Positions 21,033 through 32,135 are shown, counted from the first letter of the stretch. The stretch is DNA of 64,000 nucleotides from Gambelia wislizenii (GCA_030847615.1 JAUMIR010000003.1:59443001-59507000); one strand, 5' to 3'. The notes: a model not told the origin generated them from the letters alone. Numbers and translations are program-made.

Positions 21033-21935
21033 TTTTTAAAAAACTTTATTGAACAAATAAAGTTTATTTTTTAAACTTTATTGAACAAATAGTCACAAAC
21101 ATCCAACATAAACACAATTACACACAAAACAGAATATATATACATACAAGACCAACAAACAAAGCTAATCCACATAACTAACACAACCTAGAATTAAAAA
21201 GACTTCCCACCTGCTTTCTTCTCGCTCTAGTTTACATTGTATTATTTAGCCTCTAGCTACTATTTTCTCCCTAATTATCTCCTTGCTTATCCATTTCCCA
21301 AATTTCCAGCAAATCTCTCATTTTCCTACTTCTATCATCCTTGCATAAGACTTCTATTCAATAACCTTTTTCTATTTATTTTTGCATATTAATATATTAA
21401 AAATAAAATTAATATATTATTATTAATGTATAGCATATATATTAGATGTTACAATAAAGACTAAAAAAGGAAAAAACTTGCAAAGATTATCTTTTCTATC
21501 TAAAAGAAAATTAGCATTTATTTGCCTAACTCGAAAAACCAATTATACTAATGTCTCCTTCTTTTTGTCTTCTATACTCTATAAATAATTTCCATATTCT
21601 TATATAGTCCTTCATTGTTTTTCTTCTTATCCAATTTGTTAATTTGTCTACCTGCGCCATTTCAATAACTTTTACTAACCACTCATATTTCGTCGGGGTT
21701 TCCTCCGATCGCCTTTTTTTTTGCTATCACCATTCGTGACGCTGTAATCAAGTAATCAAGTAGGCATCTATTTTCCTTTTCTTTTTCATTTCCTATCGTT
21801 AGAATATTTAATAAATATATTTCTGGTTTTAATCCTGTCTCAAAACCAAGAATTTTTTTCTATTTCTTCATTTATTTTTATCCAAAATTTCTTTATCTTA
21901 CCACACTCCCACCACATATGGTAGAATGACCTACA
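21033..21935 (-). mobile_element. L1 LINE 3' fragment
   Basis: Read on the minus strand, the far end encodes the L1 RT C-terminal motif Phe-Tyr-His-Met-Trp-Trp-Glu-Cys (near 21915), followed by AT-rich sequence ending at 21033. It is flanked by the target duplication ATTACCTTAT (21023-21032) and ATTACGTTAT (21936-21945), 9 of 10 matching. The element is 5'-truncated. Confidence 0.8.
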
Positions 21936-21981
21936 ATTACGTTATATTAAAGGTACACTTTTACTTTTATTTTTCTTTTAG

Positions 21982-22103
21982 AGCAGGTGGATCATCTAGT
22001 AAAGCCTCCCAAGGAAACCAGGAAAAATCATGGCTTGCACAAATCAGCTTACACAACCAAAAGGACAGTAGAAGAGCTCCCTGTGGAAAGGGGAAAAAAA
22101 AAA
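21982..22103 (+). other. Orphan exon-like segment
   Basis: It is preceded by a long pyrimidine tract ending TTCTTTTAG (to 21981) and followed by a GTAAGC donor at 22104. One frame is open across the whole 122 bases and reads as a basic, Lys/Arg-rich peptide (Lys-Pro-Pro-Lys-Glu-Thr-Arg-Lys early, Val-Glu-Glu-Leu-Pro-Val-Glu-Arg late). I do not recognise the protein. It could be an internal exon of an unidentified gene, an alternative 5' exon of PIK3CB, or chance. Confidence 0.3.
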
Positions 22104-22982
22104 GTAAGCTGTCTCTCTTTCTCTTTTAAAAATGCAATTCCATATGATTGCTTTTATACTATACTTTTTTGCACAGAAGAAAAAAATAGAGACAGGTGCT
22201 GGTACTTTATAGATCAGAGTTTTACATTATTTGCTGATAAGAGTAATGCCTTTAGTTGTATATTTTGTGATTCCTCTGGGAACATTAAAAACTAAACAGA
22301 GTGGATCCCACGGGACCTCACTCATCTGATCTTACTTGGACACTTTTGCATGATGTTGTGGAAGTAACAGTGATGCTTCTAGCACATTCATCTCTTGCAT
22401 ACATGGAATCTTCTATATGATCACAAAACCTAATCATTTGGTAGGGTTTGGTATACAGAGCTGTATCTTCATAGAATCTCATGCTCACCTTCATCCCAAA
22501 GCATGGGAGGCAGGGCCACTGGATATATAGGGATTCAGGTCATAGTCAGCCAGTGTGTGAACTTGCTTTTCTTCCACACCTTAGCTGGATTTTAGTGGAA
22601 AATACATGAATGCCAGTCTTTTGTTTCTTACCATTTTAAAAAACCCAAACATTGGATATAAGGTATATTCATTGATTATGTTTTGTGTCCAGCCTCACCA
22701 GTAAGCGAAGGAAGGCTGTGACAATAGGAAGCAGGACCCTTGTTAAACTTGCAGGTTGCAACCTTGCTTGCTGCTGGGAAGGAGGCGAAATTGTCATTCA
22801 CCTGCACACCATTCACCAGCAGAATGGATCACCTTCTCTCAGTGTGGCTGATGTCCAGTAAAGTAGGTTTGGGAAGGGTTGGGCCAGGAAACATTTCTTA
22901 GTTCCACCAATGTAACTAAGTAGCCCATGTAGAATTCTATCCCATGGTTGTATTAACATGGTTAAGGATTACTGTTGTGCCC
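22104..22982. other. Noncoding, nothing recognised
   Basis: No gene, repeat family or RNA gene is recognised in this stretch. Confidence 0.5.
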
Positions 22983-22993
22983 TGTAAGTAATG

Positions 22994-23230
22994 AGCCAAC
23001 GTGGTGTAGCAGTTTGAGTGTTGAACTCTGAGTGACCAGGGTTCAAATCACTGCTGAGCCATGAAAATTCACTATATGACCTTGGGCAAGTCACACTCTC
23101 AGCCTTAGAGGAAGGCAATGGCAAACCCCCTCTGAAAAAATCTTGCCAGGAAAACCCTATGATTATGATAGGGTCACCATAAGTCAGAGTTGACCTGAAA
23201 CACATAACAACAACAACAACAAAAACAACA
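22994..23230 (+). mobile_element. Full-length Sauria SINE
   Basis: The tRNA-like head carries an A box near 23003 (GTGGTGTAGC) and a B box at 23040-23049 (GGTTCAAATC). The body GGGCAAGTCAC...GGCAATGGCAAACC is followed by a Bov-B tail and an (AAC)n end. The flanking TGTAAGTAATG (22983-22993) and TGTAAATAATG (23231-23241) are an 11-bp target duplication with one difference. Confidence 0.9.
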
Positions 23231-23241
23231 TGTAAATAATG

Positions 23242-23507
23242 TTTATGCAGACTCCCTGGCTCTCCAGACTCTTTGCTTTCGGTATGAGAAGCAGGTTTTG
23301 CTGGTGTCTTTATACCATTTCCCTTTCCCTGAGACAGGGTTCAAGTTGACAAGTTCAATCAGTTGTATGTTTGCAATCTTACCCTGGATTTAGGCAATAA
23401 ATCATGGTTAATTCTAACCACAGTTAAGTATTCTGCTGTACCGTATTATAATGATTTAACCATAACCTGTTTATGAGGGCCAAAATTGATATTATGTGGC
23501 AAAAGTA
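23242..23507. other. Short unannotated spacer
   Basis: Nothing recognised between the SINE and the hAT MITE. Confidence 0.4.
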
Positions 23508-23515
23508 TCCCAGTA

Positions 23516-23910
23516 CAGTGGTTCTTAACCTGTGGTCCAGGGAATGCCAGCGGTCTGCAATGTCCTCACATGGAGTCCACAAAGGCCTGAAGGCTGCTTG
23601 GCCCATCTCCTCCCTGCAGTGGAGCAGCCAGGTGACAAGAGCCAAGGCAAAGCCTGGCTGGCTGGCTGGCTCTGCACATTGCTGTTCAATCTAGGTACGT
23701 ACTCTAGCCACAAACTTGCAGGAAGAAGCAGGAGAAAAGTCTCCCCTCCCCTCCAGCCTTTTAGGGAAGATTTAACAGATGATATTTTTTATTATTATTA
23801 TTAGGTATGTTGTTGTTGTTGTTGTTATTCTTGAGTTAAGTCTTGGGGGTCCACGGCAACAAAAGATATTTAAAAGGGGTTCCTGGTAAAGAAAGGTTTA
23901 AGAACCACTC
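23516..23910 (+). mobile_element. hAT-type MITE, copy 2
   Basis: Same family and orientation as 13815-14190, with the same inverted ends. The target duplication is TCCCAGTA (23508-23515) / TCCTAGTA (23911-23918), 7 of 8. It carries a (GTT)n stretch near 23810. Confidence 0.88.
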
Positions 23911-23918
23911 TCCTAGTA

Positions 23919-24639
23919 CTTTAGAAAGAAAAGTACCTGCAGGAGGTTGTAGATTTGATTGAACAGTTGCTTTACTTCCCCACCACAACCTCTTTTTTCT
24001 ATAGCAATATAAACTTATTCAAACTTCCCCCTACCCCGCAACTTGTGACTCCTCTTTATAAACAAGAGGAAACCGCAGTTTGTGTCTGCCATGTTATATC
24101 TATTCTTACGTGCAAAGCTGTATCAACGTATGGATATTAGATCCTAGATTTCCCATATTAAAGCACGAAATGCTCTAGCAGCTGCTTGGTGCTGGCTTTC
24201 TCACTCGGGATAACTTCTTGCCTACAAGCCTAATAAAACAGCGATTCTGTTTGGAACTCCACTGACTTTGTGAGTAATGTGTAAACAGGAAATGTTCTGG
24301 AACAGACATAAGTGCCACCTCTGCCTTAATCTTATTACTCATTAACCAGGCCTGATGATTCTTTGAGGAAAAGTGTTTCAGATATGCCATCTGTATACAC
24401 AGATTTTTCATGCCCTTGACGTTTGGACAGGGGAAAAAATGTATATGTATTTATTACTTGCATGACTTTTTTCAGTATAAATAACTCCAAAGGTATATAA
24501 AATAGATATAGAGGTACATGTATGTATATGCTATGCACTCAATTGCCTTTGACTGCTATTGCTTCTCATTACTTAGAAATTAAAAGAGAATACTCTTATT
24601 GAATCAGCTTGTATTCATGAAGTTAGATGTATGACCTTT
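23919..24639. other. Noncoding, nothing recognised
   Basis: No supported gene or named repeat is seen. Confidence 0.45.
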
Positions 24640-24798
24640 GCACAGAGCTGGAAAAAGTTGTGTTTTTTTTGGTTTTTTTTTTTTTTTTTTTTTTTTGCGG
24701 GGTTGGGGGTGGGGAGACACAACTCCCAGAATCCTGCTGGTTGGGGGAATTCTTGGAATTATAATCTGAAAAGGCACCTTTTCCAAGCTCTGCTTCTG
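24640..24798. mobile_element. Small MITE with a T-tract
   Basis: The ends CAGAGCTGGAAAAAG and CTTTTCCAAGCTCTG are inverted repeats. Inside are a run of T (24661-24697), a G-rich block and the motif ACTCCCAGAATCCTG, characteristic of reptile MITEs. Confidence 0.55.
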
Positions 24799-25340
24799 AA
24801 TAACTCTTCTTCTTCAGGCTGTCTGCTAAAGTATATTTTAAAAGGATTGTTGTGATGGTCTTACAATGACAGAGTGTGCTTTTCTGCACTTGAGTATCAC
24901 CTGCAGCTTTGTTTTCTTTCTTTTGGTTTTCTTCAGTTTTTATGTGCTTTTTTTTTAAAAAAAAGTATTTTCATCACTCAGCATAAATCTATCTTATGCT
25001 GTCATGCGCTATCAGTTTTTAGCAAATAGTAGTCTGACTGGAGTTATATATTTGTGCTTCTTAAGTATGAGGGAACCCTGGAGGTGATCATAGTGCTGCG
25101 TACCTTTCCAACCTGAAAAATATAGGATAGATGAAGTCAACTCAATCTCACTTATTTTTACAATGTGTGGGGTTTTTTAAAAATCCTTCTCCCATTGCTT
25201 CAGGGAATTTTGATTAGGGTTGGCTGTTTGGTGAAAAACTGAACTGGTCAAGTATTTTAAGAACACTAATGTTAAAAGAATGAAAACAGTCATCCCCTGA
25301 CTTGTTCTTTACGCCAGTTATAAAATCAAATTAGGTAGCA

Positions 25341-25440
25341 GTAAAAATTACTTTTTGACTACAAATCCAAGAATCCCTTAGGCACTATACCTGGAAGATT
25401 CTGAGAGTTGTGGTCCAAAAAGTAAATTTTCTAAGCCCTG
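25341..25440. mobile_element. Short palindromic MITE
   Basis: The left TTACTTTTTGACTACAAATCC and the right GGTCCAAAAAGTAAA are inverted, around a short AGAATC centre. It is the same motif family as 24640-24798. Confidence 0.5.
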
Positions 25441-25533
25441 ACAATTAGCATGACATACCAACATGAACTTTTAAGAAATGTTTTTTTTTTTTAAAGCCTG
25501 CCTGTGCCATGGCAAAAGTGCATAGAATAAGTA

Positions 25534-26021
25534 CAGTTGTCCCTCCATATCCATGGATTTGGTATCCACGGATTTAAGTATTTATGGCTTGAAAATATCC
25601 TTTAAAAATAATAATCCAAAAAGCAAATCTTGATTTTGCCACCCTGGCCTCACATCGGGAGGCATGGAGACACACTATCCACAATGCTGCAGACTCATTT
25701 GAGAACTCACGCTGAACAAGTCTTGAAGAGAAACAACAACGCAGAAAGAATCACAACCCGGAAACATCACCCAAGGAGACCTTCTGCTGTGCTTTCTACA
25801 ACCAGATTTGTTTATCTCGGATTGGCCTTTTTAGTCATCAGCACGCTTGAAGAAAGCGTGGGATGAGTCCTTCCTGAATCTTCGTTTGCAAAGAAAAGCC
25901 AGAGAGATAAGGGACACTCTTTTGCTATGCCATTGCATATAATGGGACTTGGGTATTCACAGATTTTGGTATCCCCAGGGGGTCCTAGAACCAAACCCCA
26001 GCGAATATGAAGGGACAACTG
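25534..26021 (+). mobile_element. Tigger-like DNA transposon carrying a LINE piece
   Basis: Inverted ends of CAGTTGTCCCTCCATAT type lie between TA dinucleotides (25532-25533 and 26022-26023), the pogo/Tigger pattern. The body has the familiar TTGATTTTGCCA and GGACACTCTTTTGCTATGCCATT segments, but between them lies a foreign LINE-derived piece (25641-25904). Confidence 0.85.
25641..25904 (+). mobile_element. 5'-truncated non-LTR retrotransposon end
   Basis: It encodes the C-terminus of a LINE ORF (His-Arg-Glu-Ala-Trp-Arg region, then a Cys-x2-Cys...His zinc-finger-like block), with frame damage. It is closely similar to 26971-27357, which is on the other strand. There is no poly(A) tail. The host element's TTTTGCCA and ATAAGGGACA flank it; no clear target duplication was found. 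Confidence 0.7.
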
Positions 26022-26242
26022 TAATTCTAACTCCCTCTTCCATTCACCATCCTCACTGAGAAAACTAAAAGTACCACATGACCTAATCAGCTTTATGACA
26101 GAGTGAAGACTTGAACCAGGATCTCCCCCAGACCTAGACTGGCATCTTGTTGGTTAGTCCCAAGTAAAGTAGACTAATTCAATCCATTATTGAATAATAA
26201 ATCAACTTATAGATAAATCAAATGGATCTACTCCTTCTTCTT

Positions 26243-26385
26243 CTTGTTGTATGCCTTCAACATATGTTGTATGCCTTCAATGTTTCTAACTTATTCTAAC
26301 TAAGGGGAACCTATCACTGGGTTTCTTGGCTAAGTTTGTTCAGAGCGGGTTTTGCCTTTGCCTTCCTAAAAGAGAATTTAGGCCC
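26243..26385 (-). mobile_element. Degraded Sauria SINE tail
   Basis: TTGTTGTATGCCTTCAA and GGGGAACCTATCACTGGGTTTCTTGG are the minus-strand Bov-B-type tail. A 21-base piece is duplicated at 26243-26283. Confidence 0.55.
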
Positions 26386-26529
26386 TAGTCTGACACTTGA
26401 CCCTTTAGGTCATGGTCATTGCCCTTTTGTGACTTCTTGAGTTGCTTTTTGGAGATGTGTGGTAGTCAGCAGGCAGGCAATAACAAAATCTGGCAGTGCT
26501 GATTTCCCCCTAAAACATAATTTTAGGGA

Positions 26530-26900
26530 GAACTTTCACTCAATCCCACCACCTTCACAAGCACATCTGGTGAGAACATTGGAGAGAGCCTTCTTGGTGC
26601 CTTTGGAGCTTGATCTTACGGGGAACTGAGAAGGCTTGCATCTTGCTGTGTTCCTGTCAGCAAGTGAAAACTTTTCTGCTCCATCAGCCTTTTAAGAATT
26701 AACTGCAAGAGCTTTTAATAGAGTGCTGTTTTACAGACTGTTATCTTTTGTCTTTTTAAGAGTGCTATTTAAAAGGTTTTAATTCTGTCCATAGTTTAGT
26801 TGCACTTTGACAATAGTTTTTATGCCTTTACTAGTTTTGTTTGTTTGTGCTTTCATCTTTTTATTTTTGTTAAGCACTTGACACACCACCTTTACACCAC
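26530..26900 (+). mobile_element. L2 3' fragment
   Basis: It matches the L2 3' region seen at 37530-37800 (CAATCCCACCACC...GAGAGAGCCTTCTTGGTG... then CAGCAAGTGAAAACTTTTCTG). Only the end of the element is present. Confidence 0.6.
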
Positions 26901-26970
26901 TGACATACCAATATGCTTGGAATATTTGACTGGACTCAAGTAATAGTTGGCCAATAGTGCTTGCCCAGTT

Positions 26971-27357
26971 CTCTGTCCTCTGGCTTTTCATCGCAAACAA
27001 AGATTCAGGAAGGACTCATCCCGCGCTTTCTGCAAGCGCGCTGATGACTAAAAAGGCCAATCCGAGATAAACAAGTCCGGTTGCAAAAAGCACAGCAGAA
27101 GGTCTCCTTGGGTGATGTTTTTGGGCTGTGATTCTTTCTGCGTTGTCGTTTCTCTTCAAGACTTGTTCAGCGTGAGTTCTCAAATAAGGCTGCAGCATTG
27201 TGGATAATGCGTCTCCATGCCTCCCGATGCGAGGCCAGGGCGGACCACTGTTGGTGATCAATTTGGCTGAGCCTGAGATGTTGTTTCCCGGAGTCTTTGT
27301 ATCGCTTTTTTGGAGCGCCCCTCTTACGCTGACCCGTGGCGAGTTCACCGTAGAGTA
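26971..27357 (-). mobile_element. 5'-truncated non-LTR retrotransposon with target duplication
   Basis: The perfect 12-bp direct repeat GCTTGCCCAGTT (26959-26970 and 27358-27369) flanks it. On the minus strand it reads Leu-Tyr-Gly-Glu-Leu...Lys-Lys-Arg-Tyr-Lys-Asp, a C-terminal LINE ORF block, and ends with a Cys-x2-Cys...His finger (Arg-Ile-Gly-Leu-Phe-Ser-His-Gln). One in-frame TGA lies where CGA is expected. The 3' end lacks poly(A). I cannot assign the clade (RTE-, CR1- or Rex-like). Confidence 0.8.
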
Positions 27358-27369
27358 GCTTGCCCAGTT

Positions 27370-28628
27370 AATTGAACAGTATGGCCCTACTTATGTTCCT
27401 TATATTTATTAGTAGACTCTCCTCCAAGAAGCTCAACATGTTGTTCCTGGTTTTCCACATCCCCATTGTAATCTCACAACAGCATTGTAAAGTGGCTTAA
27501 GCTGAATCCAGCTACGGTAAATTCATGGCTGAATTAGTATTTGAACCTGGGTCTCTGCAGGCCTAGCTCAGCACCCTAACATGAGTTTGGACATACAGAA
27601 AAAATGGATTTGTGAAGTAGGGAGAGCAGCAACAGACATCCAAACAACAATTTCTTGCTAGTTAGCATTACTGCTAACCAGGAAAGGAATATTCAGATAG
27701 ACAGCTGCTGGGGTAAGAAACCATTTTGTCCCACCCTTCCTCCAGTTAGTGAGCTCATCCCCCACTACATCCTCCATTTTTCTTTTACCTTTTTATTTTG
27801 TGTGTGTGTTTGGTTATAAACAGTCTCCCATGGTGTATTCACCTTGTTTTATGGGGGGAAGGACATTTTTAGATCTTGCAAGGCATTTTTTAAAACAAGA
27901 AATAAAATGGCTCCACCTAGGAGTTATGGGGGCCCCTTTTTTAGCCAAAAAAGAGTGTGGGATGCTAGGGGCTCTAGGGGCCTCAGAAAGGGCTTTGAGG
28001 GTCCCATGTGGCCCATGGGTCACACTGCCCCACCCCTGCTATAGAAAAAAGTAGAGGAACCTGCAAAGGCCATATTTCATAGCTCAGAAAAACAAATGAT
28101 CTGTTATCTTAACTACATCAGCTTTGTATTGAACAATTAAGTAACCAGATCAAGGCTGAAACATTTACTTGAGAGTAAATTTGATTGAACTCTCAGAGGA
28201 GACTTAACTTCTGAGCAAAATTGCCCAGCAGGATTCAAGCTCTGACCACAAATAGTGCCCAAAGTCATTGTTCTAGGCAGCTGTATAAAGTTTAGGAAAT
28301 GCAATAAGAATGAAAATAACTGATTAAAAAGTAATGAATTTTCTTATTGCTGCTCTATCTCTTTTTATTGTTTGTTATAACATCACTGCAGCTCTTACTT
28401 TGTTGTCCCTTTAATGTTTTTCCAATATTGAGAAAGTATCAGAGACATTCACACTCTCTCTTTAAGCAAATAATAAAGAAGGGGGGAAAAGGGGGTGCGC
28501 TTGGCCTGAAATGTGGTATTCCAAAATGTAGTCTCAGTGCTTGTTTTCAGTGTACAGGTTGCCCCCACCACCACCACATGTGTGCAGGACCAGTACCCAT
28601 GGTTTCAATTATCTGTCATCTAAAAAAT
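27370..28628. other. Noncoding, nothing recognised
   Basis: No gene or named repeat. A GC-richer stretch at 27860-28050 is open in two frames but shows no domain, splice or start support. Confidence 0.45.
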
Positions 28629-28825
28629 ATGGTCTCTCTAGGTATTTCCTAGGTCCTCCAGTGTGACTCTATGATAACTTCCAGCAGATGTGACCATAGC
28701 GTCACACTGGAGATGTCTAGAGAGGTAGCCTCTCTAGGCATTTCCATAGAGTCATGTTGCAGCTGCCTAGAGAGATGGCCTCTCTAGGTATTTCCTAGGC
28801 CACCCTGCACAATTCTATGGGGTTT
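28629..28825. repeat. Repeats bounded by CTCTCTAGG inverted motifs
   Basis: CTCTCTAGGTATTTCCTAGG occurs twice (about 28633 and 28782), with a third, variant copy at about 28731. CTAGAGAGG-type inverted partners lie between them, so 2-3 short palindromic units are arranged in tandem. Confidence 0.5.
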
Positions 28826-30250
28826 GCTATTACCATGTTTTCAAGTATTTGCAGTAAGTCTGGGAATGTATGCCACTTGGATGTAGTTGGCAACCTGTAT
28901 TTGTTTAATTCTAAACCTGTTTGAGTTATTTGTGGTAAGTTAGTTTGGTCATATATGTAATAGTTCAGATGTTATGATACTGTATATGAAGATAGTTAAG
29001 AGATTTCCATAATCAGCTGCTTTAAACAATTTAGTAATAGTGAGACTATTATGGAGTCTAAATTTCATTGCACAAAGAAGCAGCACAACAAAACTGCCTC
29101 AGGTTATTGAAGTATTGAATAGCTAGCCATTTTCATTTCATCAGTCAAGAATGTGCATATAACCTATGAAATGTATTCATTTCATACTACAAGGCTTTTC
29201 AGAATGGGACATCATTAATGCCAGCAAAAACAAGTAGCACAAAAAAGATATGCTGGGGTTCTGGGAGGACTGGGAAGAAAAAGGAGGAATATGTGGAAAA
29301 CTTCCAAAATAGTCTGCAGGAGACTATGAATGAAGCTATGAGTAATTTCAAGAGGCACAGACAAAACAGAAATACTGATATGACTAGTGTGCCAGAAGTA
29401 CCAAATTTCATGAGGAAGGTCATGGCTCTAAAATCCCAGTATTTTCTACTCTGACTGACAGTGGGTTCTCCAAGGTCCTGAGCAGAGGGATCACTCACTA
29501 TCTAATGCTATTAACTGAAGATTCAAGAGCTTGAACCTAGCAAAGGTCAAGTCTGCCCCTTTCACTTTCTCCCATATTCATTAATCCTGTGTTGGTAAAT
29601 TCTGATCTATAACAACTGGGGGGGGGATTCATCCATATGTAGAGATCTATTAATTTGATGTTCCCCCACATTCACATTTTGTGAATTTTGGTAAATTATG
29701 CTCAAAACCAAACTGAAATCGAATCTGTACTCATCTTTTCTGAAACCTGGGATGTTCTGCATATAATGCTCTGCTTATAGAGTTGCAGTCCCCACCATGC
29801 CAGTAAAGCACTTCTCCCACATAGAGGAGAATAGGGAAGAAGGGAAGCTCACCTCCCTTCTCTGCCTGACCTTGTTCTATTTTGTTGCCTTAAGCAATTT
29901 TGTACCAGCCCAGTTCTAGTACTGGAACCAAGCCTGGATTGAGGATACCTGATCAAATTGTGAATGGTTTGGTTGTTGGCCACTATGGGTAGTTCAGTTT
30001 GTGGACCAGAAAAGTGGGCTAAAAACACTTTCATAAATAAATAAAAGTGGTGAAATATGGTGTTTTGCTCCTGTTGTTTGCATACTCCTTTCTTTGTGAA
30101 CAAAGCATAATACAGTTGTTTTCGCACATTCACGTCACACTAAATTATAGTTTTGTGTGACATACAAACACAGCCATTGTCTGAATTCCTGACTGATATC
30201 AGGTAGCTGTGTTGTAACACTTGTTAAAGGGACAGGAATAATAAGAATGG
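28826..30250. other. Noncoding, one unexplained short ORF
   Basis: No recognised repeat. A 78-codon plus-strand ORF at 29218-29454 reads as a hydrophilic, Lys/Gln/Asn-rich peptide with helix-forming character. I do not recognise it; it may be a fossil of a retroelement ORF1 or chance. Confidence 0.35.
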
Positions 30251-30251
30251 T

Positions 30252-32135
30252 TTTATAACCAGATGAACTACATCCAAGAGTATTAAAAGAGCTGGCAAAT
30301 ATAATCTCAGAGCCATTGGCAATAATCTTTGAGAACTCCTGGAGAACAGGAGAAGTCCCAGCAGACTGGAGGAGGGCAAACGTTGTCTCCATCTTCAAAA
30401 AGGGGAAAAAAGAAGATCCCAACAATTATCGTCCAGTTAGTCTGACATCAATACCAGGGAAGATTCTAGAGCAGATCATTAAACAGAGAGTCTGTGAACA
30501 TTTAGAAGGCAATGCCATAATCACAAAAAGTCAACATGGGTTTCAGAGAAACAAGTCATGCCAGACTAATCTGACCTCTTTTTTTGATAAAATTACCAGC
30601 TTGGTAGATGAAGGGAACGCTGTGGATATCGTATACCTTGATTTCAGTAAGGCCTTTGACAAGGTTCCCCATGACATTCTTGCAAACAAGCTTGTAAAAT
30701 GTGGGCTAGACAAGTTAACTGTTCAACGGATTTGTAATTGGTTGACCGGCCGAACCCAAAGGGTGCTCAGCAGTGGCTCCTCTTTGTCTTGGAAAGATGT
30801 GACCGGTGGGGTGCCACAAGGTTCGGTCCTGGGCCCAGTGCTATTCAATATCTTTATCAATGACTTGGATGAGGGAATTAGGGGCATACTTATCAAATTT
30901 GCAGATGACACGTAGGAGATTTTCGGACACCTAAAATCAGCTTCTTACCATGCAAGCAGCCTCCGGAACAGTATCGAGGCTGCTGCACGGCAAGGGTCCA
31001 TTTTGGACGCCGCCGTTTCTCTCTCGGCATCATCCGTGACTGTTGCGGCCAGCACTGGAGGCGGCTGTGCTATTTTTTACTCACGGACAACTTTCGTGAG
31101 TAAAAAATAGCACGGCCGCCTCCAGTGCTGGCCGCAACAGTCACGGACGACGCCGAGAAACGGCGTCATCCAAAATGGACCCTTGCTGCGCAGCAGCCTC
31201 GATACTGTTCCGGAGGCTGCTTGCGCAGCAAGAAGCTGATTTTAGGCATCTGAAAATGTCCCAAATTAGGAGGAGTAGCTAATACCCTAGAGGACAGGAT
31301 CAAAATTCAAAATGACCTGGATAGATTGAAGAGCTGGGCCAAAGCTAACAAAATTAAATTCAATATGGAGAAATGTAAGGTACTGCACTTAGGGCGAAAA
31401 AATGAAATGCATAGATATAGGATGGGGGAGACCTGGCTGAATGAGACTACATGTGAAAGGATCTAGGAGTCCTAGTAGACCACAAGTTGAACATGAGTCA
31501 ACAGTGTGATGCGGCAGCTACAAAGGACAATGCGATTTTGGGCTGCATCAATAGAAGTATAAGTGTCCAGATCAAGGGAAGTAATAGTGCCGCTCTATTC
31601 TGCTTTGGTCAGACCTCACCTAGAATACTGTGTCCAGTTCTGGGCACCACAATTCAAAAAGGATATGGACAAATTGGAGCGTGTCCAAAGAAGGGTGACT
31701 AAAATGGTGAAAGGTCTGGAAACGATGCCTTATGAGGAGAGACTTAGGGAGCTGGGTATGTTTAGCCTGGGAAAAAAAATGGTTAAGAGGCGATATGATA
31801 GCCCTGTTTAAGTATTTGAAGGGTTGTCACATTGAGGATGGAGCAGGCTTTTTTCTGCTGCTCCAGAGGCTGGAACACGGAGCACTGGATGCAAGCTCCA
31901 GGAACAGAGATTCCACCTCAACATTAGGAGGAACTTTTTGACAGTCAGAGCTGTTCGGTAGTGGAACACACTCCCTTGGAGTGTGGTGGGGTCTCCTTCC
32001 TTGGAGGTCTTTAAACAGAGGCTGGATGGCCATCTGTTGGGGATGCTTTGATCAAGATTTCCTGTGTAGCAGGGGGTTGGACTGGATGGCCTTCATGGTC
32101 TCTTCCAACTCTGCAATTCTATGATTCTATAATGC
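30252..32135 (+). mobile_element. CR1 LINE, 5'-truncated, 3' complete
   Basis: The RT is readable without a stop over 30316-30911: the [10 protein letters not shown] block, a Tyr-Leu-Asp-Phe-Ser-Lys-Ala-Phe-Asp box, [10 protein letters not shown], and Phe-Ala-Asp-Asp-Thr. A foldback element interrupts it at 30913-31266. The C-terminal part and 3' UTR follow, ending in the CR1-typical ATTCTATGATTCTAT at 32117-32132. The later part has frameshifts, so it is inactive. Confidence 0.92.
30919..31257. mobile_element. Foldback element (long near-perfect hairpin) in CR1
   Basis: The two arms, about 30919-31085 and 31095-31257, are near-identical inverted copies (I estimate over 90%) around a loop of about 9 bases. 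It lies inside the CR1 RT reading frame; TAGGAG occurs at both borders (30913-30918 and 31267-31272) as a possible short target duplication, although about five CR1 bases are missing on the left. It is GC-rich and noncoding. Confidence 0.85.

Noticed and set aside
23003..23049. A and B boxes suggesting a tRNA gene
   Set aside because: They belong to the tRNA-derived head of a Sauria SINE with a target duplication, not to a foldable tRNA gene.
30316..30915. Host gene encoding a reverse transcriptase
   Set aside because: It is the RT of a CR1 LINE with the diagnostic CR1 3' end, interrupted by an insertion.
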